From assembly GCF_003086295.3 (NCBI RefSeq), contig NC_092055.1:121263192-121327191 (forward strand): a stretch of DNA of 64,000 nucleotides. Reading direction: 5' to 3'. Source of the DNA: Arachis hypogaea (Eukaryota > Streptophyta > Magnoliopsida > Fabales > Fabaceae). This document shows positions 1-10,981 of this stretch, in pieces. The notes beneath the pieces are model-generated. The model had not been told where the DNA came from, did no database searches, and saw only the letters and a program-made list of their open reading frames with translations. Position numbers and translations under genes: made by a program. Positions within the stretch are counted from its first letter, which is position 1. Each line of letters opens with the position of its first letter.

Positions 1-17
1 ATTACACCATTGAAGAT

Positions 18-494
18 ATGGCAGAAGAGTCAAAGGCATCAAAATGGGAAGGCAAATCTATTGTTGAGCTTCAAAGCACAAGTGCAAATCAAACATGGCC
101 TTTACTAGAGGATTTCTTCAACCTACACAACTTGATCCCAATAGACACTTGCTACCAAGTTGAGAGTGTTGAAGGCCACCCTGGCCCCACACGCTATTGT
201 GCTTCCGCTCCTAAAGATGATCATGTGTTGTGGGTCAAAGAGAGGCTGCTTGCCGTTGACCAAGGTCAACGATGTTTGTCCTATGATGTTGTTGATGGCA
301 ACTTGGGCTTCAAGAACTATGTGGGCACAATCAAGGTTGTGCCTTCATCATTGGAAGGTTGCAAGATCGAGTGGAGCTTTGTGTGTGATCCAATGGAATC
401 TTGGAGTTTCAAAGATCTCAATTCTTACATAGATTCCACTCTTCAGTTCATGGCCAAGAAGATTGAGCTTGCATGCTCCAAGGCAAGCGTCTGA
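18..494 (+). CDS. Lachrymatory-factor-synthase-like protein (Bet v 1/START-fold, polyketide cyclase-like)
   Basis: A 158-residue single-exon protein. The order of an N-terminal KWEGK segment, a W-P-L-L-E-D-F helix start near residue 27, the Y-C-A-S segment near residue 60 and the KIEWSFVCDP strand near residues 118-127 matches the plant lachrymatory-factor-synthase-like/PYR-like branch of the Bet v 1 superfamily, whose members are about 150-180 residues long. These proteins form a hydrophobic cavity for small ligands and are usually cytosolic; the ligand here cannot be told. The ATG at 18 is the first in frame, and the N-terminus looks complete. There is no signal peptide. A possible poly(A) signal (AATAAA) lies at 602-607. 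This is the only ordinary host gene I see in the window. Most relatives are not true onion-type synthases, so the name should be read as a family label. Confidence 0.85.
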   Translation: MAEESKASKWEGKSIVELQSTSANQTWPLLEDFFNLHNLIPIDTCYQVESVEGHPGPTRYCASAPKDDHVLWVKERLLAVDQGQRCLSYDVVDGNLGFKNYVGTIKVVPSSLEGCKIEWSFVCDPMESWSFKDLNSYIDSTLQFMAKKIELACSKASV

Positions 495-839
495 AATTAA
501 CTAGGATTTGATTATTATGCCAGAATAATATATTTGATGCTGTTTGTTGTTTTCGATCTTGTACCTTTAAATGACATTATACTTTTGAGAGATGTGAAAG
601 AAATAAAGGAAAATTTTATGGTAGTGCTTAAATTGTCTAAAACGTGAGAGAGACTAAGGTAAGGTGGGTCTTTTATTTTTATATTAAATAATTGAAAAAT
701 TTGACATCATACAAAACACTAGAAATATGCAGCTGATTTTTCATTATGGAAATATTGGTGGTATTTTTGTTGGAAATGGGGTGTTTGGTGTAATTGCAAA
801 GAGGTGGATGTGTCAGGTAAGACAAAGACATGTGGAAGG
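495..839. other. Intergenic sequence after the host gene
   Basis: AT-rich 3' flank. It holds the likely 3' UTR of the preceding gene; beyond about 700 it probably enters the Mutator-like element, whose terminal inverted repeat I could not identify. Confidence 0.5.
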
Positions 840-871
840 TGTACTCAGTCAGCATGTAAAAGGCATGTTTT

Positions 872-891
872 CAACATGTGGGGGCGTGTTG
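872..891. repeat. Imperfect inverted repeat with GC-rich loop
   Basis: Arms CAACATG and CGTGTTG flank TGGGGG. The same arm pair, read on the other strand, recurs at 2578-2595, 36621-36639 and 36695-36712 on either side of element A, so this belongs to a repeat family of the underlying sequence. Confidence 0.6.
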
Positions 892-954
892 CATACATGT
901 CACATAATGATTCGTTAGTGTTGCAATATATGGAGGGCGTACTGAGTGCTCGTC

Positions 955-964
955 CTATATAAAG
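955..964 (+). promoter_or_regulatory. TATA box candidate of the Mutator-like transposase
   Basis: CTATATAAAG lies about 36 bases upstream of the first ATG of the decayed transposase reading frame. Spacing and sequence fit a plant core promoter; nothing else supports it. Confidence 0.4.
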
Positions 965-999
965 CGAAGCTTGGTACCATTTTGTTGTAAAGAGAAGAG

Positions 1000-2026
1000 A
1001 TGTTTGAGTATGTTTGTGGTATGATGAAAGGTACCGCAAATTTGGTGGTGTATCACAATTGTGAGATTATACGAAATACTCGTGAGGAAGTGATTTTTGT
1101 GTATGAGAATTTGTTTTCATTTGTAGTTCTATCCATCATGACGTTCGTAGAGTTTCAAAACGATCTCTGTCAAAGCATGGAGAACGATATGTTGAAAAAA
1201 GTGAGTAATATTCTTTATCGGAATCCCGTTATAGTATTTGGTGGTCTAATACAGTTTGATATTATGTCGATTTTTGACGAACGAAGTATGTAGCATATGT
1301 TTCATATTCACCGACAAACTCAGGTGCAACAGCCAAAGATTGAGCTGTATGTCAATATAAAGGAAGATAACATTCAACATGATTCAGATATAGAAGATGA
1401 TAGAGCTGAAGTGTACGAAAGAATGAACAGTGATAGTGAAGAGGACTTCAAAGCTACTTATGAGGTCGGCGACGAGGACAAGGATGGTGATGTGGGAGGT
1501 GAGGTAGCAATTAAAAATGCAGTAGTTCCGATCCTCCTGCAGTCAGTCAACCGATGGACATTTCATCTTTTATGCATAACTTGGATCTTGATGTCATGCA
1601 TGCACCGGAATTCTCCGAATATGCAAATATAGGTACGTGAAGAGTGAGTAATACGCTTTTTTTAATTTATATTTTTGATGGATCAATGAATGATGATTTA
1701 TTTTTTGTGTAGGTGTTGCTGATCCTGGGGACGGGGAGTTCAGGATCATAATAGAATAAAGTTCTAGAAAATCGGTCGTCGCAGCAATTAGGAGTTATAC
1801 TATCTCTAGAAGAGTCGACTACAATGTTTATGAGTCTGATCCATAGATGTTCTATGCTAAATGCAAGACGTATGGTCATGAGTACGACTGGCTTATCTGA
1901 GCAAACTTGATATAGAAAAAATATTGTTGGGAGATACGGAGATACAATGGCAGGCACACGTGCACTATAGGAACGATTTCACAGGATCATTTCAAGTTGG
2001 ACTCGGACATAGTTGCTGAGGCTATA
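1000..2026 (+). pseudogene. Mutator-like (MuDR/MULE) transposase, N-terminal remnant
   Basis: The reading frame has the layout of legume MuDR-family transposases: an N-terminal region with ILYRNPVIVFGGLIQFD at about 1210-1260, an acidic linker, then after an intron the MuDR DNA-binding region with the recognisable pieces SYTISR, CKTYG, WEIRRYNGRHTCT and SQDH up to about 2026. An intron with GT at 1633 and AG at 1711-1712 fits between the linker and that domain. Damage: in-frame TAG at 1291-1293, a frameshift near 1530, and stops in the post-intron part (for example TAG at about 1756 and TGA at about 1899). The catalytic MULE domain and zinc knuckle are absent; homology stops near 2026. This is a dead fragment, and which MULE it came from is unknown. 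Confidence 0.8.
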
Positions 2027-2617
2027 ATAATAATGCTATAAACCCTAATGCTAAAATAACAATGCTATATCATCATATGATGCTAACACTAAAAATAATA
2101 TTAATTAAAATGAATAAAATTTAAATACAAAAAATAAGCAAAATTAATCAATTTATATAAACAGAATAATCCAAATAATTGATAATATATATTCCTCGTC
2201 TATAGTATAATCACGTACCATTTTTTGATAAATACAAACTTATATATTTTTTTTTATGTATAATCACATTTTTTTTCAAGAAGCCACTAACTCTCTTCTT
2301 GTTCACCGCTGGAATTCTTCTCTCGCATTCACTCCCTCTCTTCTAAACTAATTCGATACTCACTTCACTGTTTACATGCAACAAAGAGGGTGGTCGAGCT
2401 TAATTTAAAGATCTTGTAATCTTGTTTTGCGTGTTTTCGGAGAAAGGAGCTGTCATGTTCCCCTGCATGCAGACACTATCAACACGCCTTTTTCGAGTTG
2501 CAAAAGCTGCTAGAATACCTTGTAAACGTGCAACGAATCTCTATGAAAGCTGCTTGGAGTCTCTGAAAGGCTGACGTAACATGCCCCCACATGTTGTCCC
2601 GGTGCTTCCACATGGTG
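2027..2617. other. AT-rich stretch followed by palindrome-bearing repeat
   Basis: 2027-2290 is AT-rich with no recognisable gene. From about 2440 the composition rises and short inverted repeats appear, the clearest being AACATG-CCCCCA-CATGTT at 2578-2595. This sequence continues after element A at 36572, so A inserted into it. Confidence 0.5.
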
Positions 2618-2622
2618 AACCT
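2618..2622. repeat. Target-site duplication of element A, left copy (AACCT)
   Basis: AACCT directly precedes the TG of the 5' LTR and is repeated at 36567-36571 directly after the CA of the 3' LTR. Five bases is the usual length for Ty3/gypsy insertion. Confidence 0.9.
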
Positions 2623-4155
2623 TGATGAGTGGATATTTTATACGCTTTTTGGCATTGTTTTTATATAGTTTTTAGCATGTTTTGTTTATTTTTTATTAAG
2701 TTTTCATAGGTTTTAGTGTTAAATTTACATTTTTGGATTCTACTTTGAGTTTGTATATTTTTGTACAATTTTAGATATTTTCTGGCTGAAATTGAGGAGC
2801 TGGAGCAAAAGTTTGATTCAGAGACAAAGAAAGCACTGCAGATGCTGTTCGGATCTGACTTCCTTGCAGTCGTAAGAGCTTTTCTGGAGCTACAGAAGTC
2901 CAATTGGAGCGTTCTCAATGGCTATGGAAAGATGACTTCCATAACTTTCCAGCAATGTATAATAATTTATACTTTGCTTTAGAATAAAAGGCCAAAAACT
3001 GGTGTCCAACACCAGTCTCCTACCCCATTCCAAGCGTCCAGCGCCCAAAGGAGGAGACCAGTGTCCAAACGCCCAAAGAGGACCCCCTAGTCAGCGTTCA
3101 ACACCCTAGAGGACTCCTAGCACGTGGATCTCATCAATGCTCAGCCCAAACACTCACTAAGTGGGACCCATAAGTTGATTTTAGCACTAAAAAGACTGTT
3201 TTACCCTTACTAGTCATTCGTTTAGTATTTAAAGTAGAAGACCACTCTTTGTTAAGGATCTTCGCCCATCATTTACCATAATTTCATTTTTCACATTGTA
3301 TTTTCTATCAGTATGAGTTTTTAAACCTCTTAGGTTGAGGGGAGGAGTATTGCTGAGTTTTATGGATTAATAAAAGATTACTGTTCCTCTTTAATCCATG
3401 TTTGATTCTCTATTCTAAGATGTATATTCGTTCTTCATCAATATGAATGCGTTGAACTGGCATAAGGTTATCACATTCTACATGGGTTCAGAGTGTATCT
3501 TTCATCGGACAATGATGAACCACCAGCTTGATTATGCATATCTTAGACGGCTAATCCACAACTTCGTTGGGGACTTCTCGAGACACCAGTTCAGCCGATT
3601 TATGGGGAGATTAGGGTCTTTGTGGTAAAGGCTAGAACCCAAAGACGCAACATCCTCTGATCTGGAAGATTCAACCTTGTCTGTGGCGTTTTAAGTAGGA
3701 TCACCAAGGAGAATGAAGTGCAGAAGCTTCACCCTCAATCAGAATGGATCCGCACTAACCCTTGGGTTCAGATCTGGAGAAGTATTGGCGGCTGCTCAAA
3801 CCAGCGTCAATTACATACAATCTGCCATAGAAGAAATTATTCACAATTGAAGAAGACAGTAATACCAGAGTTAATCCAGAAAGACAAAGCAACTCCAAAT
3901 CTTAACCAATTTCTTATCCCTGAGTATAATTCCATTCACAAAGTATTTTATACCCTTTTCTTTAGACCTTTTTCACTCTATCAAACAATCAAATCCAATA
4001 ACTCTTCTATCCGCCTGACTAAGACCTGCAAGATAACCATAGCTTGCTTCAAACCACAATCCTCATGGGATCGACCCTGACTCACTCAGGCATTACTTGG
4101 ACGACCCAGTGCACTTGCTGGTATAGTTATACGAAGTGTGGGGATTCGTACACCA
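2623..4155 (+). repeat. Element A 5' LTR (1533 bp)
   Basis: It starts TGATGAGTGG and ends GTACACCA, just before the primer site. The 3' LTR, with insertion E removed, is 1534 bp, so the length is intact. It contains the palindrome CTGGTGTCCAACACCAG at 2999-3015, a variant of the CTGGCGTTCAACGCCAG motif of element B in which both arms have changed in step. Confidence 0.9.
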
Positions 4156-4161
4156 AGTTTT

Positions 4162-4179
4162 TGGCACCGTTGCCGGGGA
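4162..4179 (+). other. Element A primer binding site (tRNA-Asp type)
   Basis: TGGCACCGTTGCCGGGGA lies six bases after the LTR end. It differs at one base from the complement of the plant tRNA-Asp 3' end (TGGCGCCGTTGCCGGGGA), the primer site known from Athila elements. Confidence 0.85.
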
Positions 4180-5525
4180 TTGTTCGAGTTTGGATAACTG
4201 ACGGATTATCTTGTTCCCTAGATCAGGTATTGTCTTTGATTTTCTCAAGAGTATTTTATTTTATTTTTCTTTTTTTCCAAAAAATTAAAAACCTTTTTTC
4301 AAAAATATTTTTCTTTTCTTTGTTTAATCTTTGTTCTTAGTTTGAGTCTTTTGTTTTTGTTCTGGGTTAAATTTTCGAAACTTTGAGTCTTTTTTTCTAA
4401 AAATTTTTCAAAAATAGTTTCTTTGGTTAAATCTTGTGTCAAATCTTTAAGTTTGGTGTCTTCTTGTGTTTTTCTTTTATAATTTTCGAAAATTTTGTTC
4501 TTGGTTTCAAAATTTTAAGTTTGGTGTCTTTTGCAAGTTCTTTTGTTCTTTAAAATTCTTGAGTCTTGTTCTTGGTATTTTTTTTAATCTTCAAAGTGTT
4601 CTTGTACTTTTCTTTTTGTTTTGATCTTAAAAATTTTAAGTTTGGTTTCTTTTTGGTGTTTGTCTTCAAATTTTCGAAAATTACTCTTCCTAGATCTAAA
4701 AATTTTAAGTTTTGTGTCTTTTACTTGTTTTTCTCTTTCCTCATTAAATTCAAAAATAAAAAATATCTTTTCTATCTTTATTTTAATTGAATTTTCGAAA
4801 TTTACATTAAAAAAATTCAGATTTTTATTTTAAAACTTTTATCTTATCTTATCTTACTTTTAAATTTCAAAATTCAAATCTTTTTAAAATCAAATCTTTT
4901 CAAAAAAATCTTATCTTTTTAAAAAATCTTATCTTATTTCAAATTCAAATTTTAAAATTCAAATTTCAAAATTTAAATTTCAAAATTTAAATTTTAAATT
5001 TTAAAAATTAAACCTTTTCAAAATTTAAATCTTTTTAAAATCTTTATCTTATCTTGTTTACTTTTTCAAAATTAAAAATTAAAAATTTCAAATTTATAAT
5101 TCAAATTTCAAAGTTTAAAATTCAAATTTCAAAATTTAAAATTCAAAATTTAATTTTCAAATTTAAAATTTAAATTTCAAATCTTTTTAATTTAAAAACT
5201 TATCTTCTCTTAACTTCCCTATCTTGTCTTACCTAACTTATCTTATCTTTTCTTATCTTTTCTAATTTTAAATTTTAAATTCAAAACTTTTCTAGTCTTA
5301 TATCTTATTTTGTTTTCAAATCTTTTCTAATTAGTTACTTATCTTCTCTCTGTTCTTTTTCAAAACTTACTAACTAATTCCTCTCACTTCTAAGTTTCAA
5401 AATTTTTAATTATTCCTTTTATTTTTGAATTAGTTTTCTATTTTTATTTTATTTATTTTTTTAATTTTTGAAAAAAAAATTTATTTTTATCCCACATTCT
5501 TTTTCTTCTTCTACCTTTCTTCATC
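4180..5525 (+). other. Element A 5' leader, AT-rich and non-coding
   Basis: About 1.3 kb of T/A-rich sequence with many TTTTCAAAA/TTTTCGAAA runs and no gene. TAAGTTTGGTGT, also found just before the 3' LTR, occurs at 4448-4459 and 4516-4527, with one-base variants at 4637-4648 and 4706-4717. Confidence 0.7.
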
Positions 5526-6839
5526 ATGAACCCAAATGGGAATGAAGAGTTCAGCAGAACTCTGGAATCTTATACAAATCCCACTACTGACTTCTATGGA
5601 AGAAGTATTAGCATACCTCACCTAAGAGGAAGTAACTTTAAACTAAACCCTCAACTCATTACTATTGTGCAGCAAAATTGTCAGTATTCAGGTCTTCCAC
5701 AGGAAGAACCTACTGAGTTCTTGGCAGATTTCTTAAAGATTGCTGACACAGTACACAATGAGGGAGTAGACCAAGATGTCTACAGACTATTGCTCTTTTC
5801 TTTTGCTGTAAAGGACCAAGCAAAGAGGTGGTTGGATAACCAGCCTAAAGCTAGCTTGAAAACTTGGAAACAGTTAGTAAAGTTTTTAAATCAATACTTT
5901 CCTACAAGAAAGATGACCCAGCTGAGACTGGACATCCAAGGCTTCAAACAAGGAGATAATGAATCTCTTTATGATGCCTGGGAGAGGTATAGAAGGATGC
6001 TAAAAAAATGTCCCACTGAAATATTTTCAGAATGGATACATTTAGACATCTTCTATTATGGACTTTCAGACATGGCTAGAATATCTTTGAACCACTCTGC
6101 TGGTGGTTCCATACACATGAGAAAGATCATTAAAGAGGCTCGCTAGCTTATTGAGACAGTTGCCACTAATTAGCATCTGTCCTTAGCTGCTGAGACTTCT
6201 ATGAAAGGAGAGGTTAAGGCCATATCTACTGAACCTAACCCTTCAGAGCCAGATGGTCCATTGACTCAGTAATTGCATGCCCTTGCCCAGCAACTACTGG
6301 AACTACAAGAGGCTTTGTGAGAAACTCAGGCTTCTAATAGGAATGCAGAAGCCCAGCTGAATCAAACAAGGCAGCAGTTATCTAAGCAAATAACAGAGAA
6401 ATGCCAAGCCATTCAACTAAGGAGTGGGAAAACCTTGAATACCCAACCTCAGAACAACAGGAGGATAGGAAAAGCACAATTGACAGAGGATAACCAGGTC
6501 TCTGCACAAGATAACTCTGGGCGTTCAAACGCCCAAGGAGGTATCACTGTTGGCGTTGAACGCCAGGAAAAGGCAGAGACTGGGTGTTCAAACGCCCAAG
6601 GAGGCAGCACCCTTGGTGTTGAACACCCACAAGGGAATGATGCCCCTGGCGTTGACCGCCAGGAAGGGGGCAGCAACATGGGCGTTGAACGCCCAAGCAA
6701 GGGAGGCCAGTCACATACTAATAGCAACCCTCCTAAGCAAGCTAGTAACCCCTCTTCCAACATACATGGAACTCGGCCTTCATCAACTAAAGTTGATGAG
6801 TATAAGGCTAAAATGCCATTTCCTCAGAAGCTCCATTAA
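5526..6839 (+). pseudogene. Element A gag (Retrotrans_gag domain), broken by stops
   Basis: The first 206 residues (5526-6146) hold the capsid-type Retrotrans_gag domain: LNPQLITIVQQNC, then GLPQEEPTEFLADFL, the WLDNQP segment and the SLYDAWERYRRML helix. The same blocks occur in element B's gag. Stops in this frame lie at 6144 (TAG), 6270 (TAA), 6318 (TGA) and 6837 (TAA), yet the frame is otherwise kept into protease. From 6518 to 6695 the frame runs through palindromic repeats and encodes repeated GVERQ- and SNAQGG-like units. I see no CCHC zinc knuckle, as is common in Athila-like gag. Confidence 0.85.
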
Positions 6840-9390
6840 GAGGAAAAAGATAAACAATTTGTCCGCTTTGCGAATTATCTCAGAACCCTAGAGATCAAGA
6901 TCCCTTTTGCAGAGGCTCTTGAACATATACCTTCTTATGCTAAGTTCCTGAAGGACATCTTAAGTCATAAGAAGGATTGGAGAGAGACAGAAACAATCCT
7001 CCTTACTGAAGAGTACAGTGCAATCATTCAAAACAACTTACCGGAGAAACTTAAGGATCCTGGAAGCTTTATGATACCATGCACTCTAGGTGATGCTTGT
7101 ACAAGGACAACTCTATGTGACCTTGGAGCAAGCATCAACCTAATACCTGCTTCATTAATAAAGAAGCTTTGCTTGACTGATGAAGTCAAACTAACCCGCA
7201 TATGTCTTCAACTTGCTGAAGGCTCTATTAATATACCATCAGGCGTAATTGAAGACATGATTGTTAGGGTTTGACCCTTTACTTTTCCCACTGACTTTGT
7301 GGTGTTGGACATGGAAGGACACAAGAGTGCATCTCTTATCCTAGGGAGACCCTTCCTAGTTACAAGACAAACCCTCATTAATGCTGAAAAAGGGGAAGTA
7401 ACCCTGAGAGTTAATGAGGAAAAGTTCGTACTGAATGCTGTAAAAGCCATGCAGCATCAAGACACCCCAAAGGAATGCATGAGCATTGACCTCATTGATT
7501 CCCTAGTGGAAGAAGTAAACATGGCTGAAAGTCTCAAGGAAAGGCTAAATGACATCCTTATTGATGAATAGCCTGCCTTGGAGGATCCTTTGGAAATTCC
7601 TAAGGAAAAGGAGAAGCCTCCAAAGCTTGAGCTCAAGCCATTACCATCTTCCCTGAAATATGCATTTCTGGGAGACGAAAATACTTATCCTGTGATCATA
7701 AGCTCTGTCTTAAAGCCACAGGAAGAAGAAGCACTAATTCAAGTGCTTAAGACACATAGGACCGCCCTTGGGTGGACTATAAGTGACCTTAAGGGCATCA
7801 TCCCGGCCCGATGCATGCACAAAATCCTACTGGAAGATAACGCCAAACCAGTGGTGCAACCACAAAGGCGAATAAATCCGGCTATAAAGAAAGTAGTGTA
7901 GAAGGAAGTCACTAAGCTCTATGAGGCTGGGATCATTTATCCTATTTTTGATAGCCCCTGGGTGAGCCCTGTCCATGTTGTTCCCAAGAAAAGAGGTATG
8001 GCAGTAGTTCATAATGAAAAGAATGAGCTGATCCCCAAAAGGACAGTTACAGGGTGGCGTATGTGCATTGACTATAGAAGACTCAATGACGCCACCAAGA
8101 AGGATCATTTTCCTTTACCATTTATTGACCAAATGCTAGAAAGAATAGCAGGGCATGCTTTTTATTATTTCTGGATGGATATTCTGGGTACAATCAAATA
8201 GCAGTAGATCCACAAGATCAAGAGAAGACAACATTCACATGCCCATCTGGCGTGTTTGTCTACAGGTGAATGCCATTTGGCCTGTGCAATGCACCTGTCA
8301 CTTTTTAGAGATGTATGTTATCCATCTTCTCTGATATGGTAGAGAAGTTCCTTGAAGTGTTCATGGATGACTTCTCTATTTTTGGAGACTCATTTGACTC
8401 CTGCCATGATCATCTGGCCCTAGTTTTGAAAAGATGCCAAGAGACAAACCTAGTTCTAAACTGGGAGAAATGCCACTTCATAGTAACTGAAGGCATTGTT
8501 CTCAGACATCAGATCTCAAACAAGGGGATAAAATTAGATCAAGTAAGGTGGAAGTGATTGAACGATTGCCTCCTCCTACTAATGTCAAGGCAATCAGAAG
8601 TTTCATAGGAGATGTAGGATTTTACAGGAGGTTCATAAAAGATTTTTCTAAAATCACAAAACCCCTGTGTAATCTCTTGGCCACTGATGTTTCATTTGTT
8701 TTTGACCAAGAATGCCTGCATGTCTTTGAAACCTTGAAAACCAAGCTTGTCATTGCTCCTATCATCTCTGCACCAACTGAGACTTGCCATTTGAACTAAT
8801 GTGTGATGCCAGTGACCATGCCATTGGCGCAGTTCTGGGGCAGAGACATGACAAGCTTCTGCATATCATTTATTATGCTAGTTGTGTACTAAATGATGCG
8901 CAGAAGAATTACACAACTACAAAAAAATGAGCTACTTGTAGTGGTTTATGCCATTGACAAGTTTAGATCCTACCTAGTAGGATCTAAGGTCATTATCTAT
9001 ACTGACCATGCCGCTCTAAAGTATCTTCTCACTAAGCAGGACTCTAAGTCCAGACTCATAAGATGGGTATTACTCCTGCAAGAGTTTGATATAGAAATTA
9101 GAGACAGAAAGGGAACAGAAAATCAAGTGGATGACCACTTGTCTAGGATTGAACCAGTAGCAGGGACTTCTCCTCCCTCCATTGACATATCCAAATCCTT
9201 TTCAGATGAGCAACTCTATTCCATTCGGACAGCACCTTGGTTTGCAGACATTGCAAACTACAAGGCCATAAGGTTCATTCCCAAGGAGTTTAACAGGCAG
9301 CAAGCCCAAAAACTCATGCATGATGCAAAATACTACTTGTGGGATGAGCCATATCTCTTTAAGAGATGCTCGGATGGAATAATCCAATAG
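6840..9390 (+). pseudogene. Element A pol: protease, reverse transcriptase and RNase H, heavily disrupted
   Basis: Protease: the LCDLGASINLIP active-site block at about 7110-7150 and ILGRPFL near 7340. Reverse transcriptase: the SPWVSPVHVVPKK block (about 7957), WRMCIDYRRLN (about 8057), and the FMDD catalytic motif at 8360-8371, a variant of YVDD typical of Ty3/gypsy. RNase H: the DASDHAIGAVLGQ block near 8805 and [10 protein letters not shown] near 9000. Disruptions seen: stops at 7272, 7569, 7899 and 9388 in the main frame, frameshifts near 8166, 8540, 8775 and 8925, and two more stops between 8260 and 8310. Several stops sit where relatives have CGA, CAA or CAG, so C-to-T change explains them. 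The protein cannot be functional. Confidence 0.9.
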
Positions 9391-10515
9391 TGTGTGTCTG
9401 AGAAAGAGGCACAGAGAATCCTATGGCATTGCCATTGCTTAGACTATGGAGGACATTTTGGAGGTGAGCGGACAGCCACCAAGGTTCTCCAAAGTGGCTT
9501 TTACTGGCCTACTCTCTTTAAGGACTCTAGAGAGTTTGTCCGTAACTGTGATAGTTGCCAAAGGGCTTGCAATCTCCTTTATGGTCACGGCATGCCTCAG
9601 CAACGAATCCTAGAGATTGAGCTGTTTGATGTATGGAGTATAGATTTCATGGGACCCTTCCCACCTTCATACTCAAACACCTACATCCTTGTGGCAGTAG
9701 ACTATGTGTCTAAATGGGTTGAAGCAATAACAAAACCCACTAATGACACTAGAGTAGTAATGAAGTTCCTCCAAAAGAACATCTTTAGCAGATTTGGTGT
9801 CACTAGGACACTAATTAGTGATGGAGGTACACATTTCTGCAACAGACAGCTGGATTCTGTCTTAAGCCATTACAGAGTTTGCCATAAAGTAGCAACACCA
9901 TATCATAACCAAATTAATGGGCAAGATGAAGTTTTAAATAGAGAACTAAAGCAAATCCTAGAAAGGACAGTAAGCGCCAATAGAAAGGATTGGGCTAGAA
10001 AGCTTGATGATGCTTTGTGGGCATACAGAACAGCTTTCAAAACCCCCATTGGAACTTCACCATATCAGCTGGTATATGGGAAATCCTGTCATTTTCCAGT
10101 GGAACTAGAACACAAGGCCTATCGGGCTACTAGATTCCTTAACCTTGATGCTAAAGCAATAGGAGAGAAACGGCTGCTCCAACTAAATGTGTTGGATGAA
10201 TTCTGCTTAGCTGTATTTGAAAATGCAAGGATCTATAAGGAAAAAACAAAAAGATGGCATGACAAAAAAATATCTTCCAGAGTCTTTGAACTAGGACAGA
10301 AGGTCTCTCTCTTCAACTAAAGACTCAAATTATTTCTTGGGAAACTCAAATCCTGTTGGAAGGGACCCTATGTGATTACTAGTGTATCACCTTATACGCA
10401 CATAGAACTTCAAGGTAAAGATCCTAAAAATAGGTTCACTGTCAATGGACAGAGAGTTAAACATTACCTTGAAGGAGATATAAAGCCAGGAGGCTCAACA
10501 CTGGTACTAAGTTAA
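9391..10515 (+). pseudogene. Element A integrase, nearly complete, one late stop
   Basis: The zinc-binding HHCC region is visible (H and C residues from [10 protein letters not shown] through NCDSCQ), then the DDE core: D in WSIDFMGPF (about 9641), D in LISDGGTHF (about 9817) and E in the [12 protein letters not shown] block (about 9930). The open stretch runs 9394-10320. A TAA at 10318 interrupts the frame, which then continues with WKGPYVIT and HYLEGDIKP to its natural TAA at 10513-10515. A TAG at 9388 separates it from RNase H. No chromodomain is seen, which agrees with an Athila/Tat rather than a chromovirus affiliation. Confidence 0.9.
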
Positions 10516-10554
10516 GTACAGTAAAGTCTAGCTAAAGACATTAAAGAAGCGCTT

Positions 10555-10572
10555 GTTGGGAGGCAACCCGAC
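10555..10572 (+). other. Post-pol hairpin of element A
   Basis: GTTGGG-AGGCAA-CCCGAC forms a 6-bp stem (one G-U in RNA) 40 bases after the pol stop. It matches a hairpin after ORF1 in element B (17139-17156) and, with a changed stem, in element C (52749-52766). Confidence 0.7.
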
Positions 10573-10710
10573 CATAGTTATTATTTATGTTTTCTTTAAT
10601 TTAAATTTGTTTTTCTAGTTATTTTCTGTAAGGTCATGATTATGTGCAGCAGTCAAAATAGAGACAGAAATATTAAGCAGTGAAAACAAAACACTTTGAA
10701 TGGAGTGTTA

Positions 10711-10827
10711 CTGGCATTGAACGCCAGCCAGGGAGCATTGGCTCTGCGTTCAATGCCCCCAATGGGCAGCATAGCTGGCATTGAACGCCAGCCAAGGAGC
10801 AGACCCTGGGTGTTCAATGCCAATGCA
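10711..10827 (+). repeat. Palindrome cluster in element A 3' region
   Basis: CTGGCATTGAACGCCAG occurs at 10711-10727 and again at 10775-10791, with related half-matching units between and after. These are decayed forms of the CTGGCGTTCAACGCCAG motif in element B. The cluster begins about 139 bases after the post-pol hairpin. Confidence 0.75.
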
Positions 10828-10900
10828 GAGGGCAGGGATTCTTAAATTCCTAGCCTCTCAGGACTACTGGGTCCCACACCATCTTCCCCATTGGTCATAT

Positions 10901-10936
10901 TTGCTCGAGGACGAGCAAAACTCTTAAGTTTGGTGT
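10901..10936 (+). other. Internal hairpin plus PPT-like motif, element A
   Basis: A perfect 7-bp stem TTGCTCG/CGAGCAA with loop AGGA (10901-10918), followed by TAAGTTTGGTGT at 10925-10936. The pair resembles the hairpin and motif just upstream of the 3' LTR (23003-23040). Confidence 0.7.
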
Positions 10937-10981
10937 TGCAAAAGCTTTGCTTTTTGACTTCTACCACTCCTGCAAAGAGCC

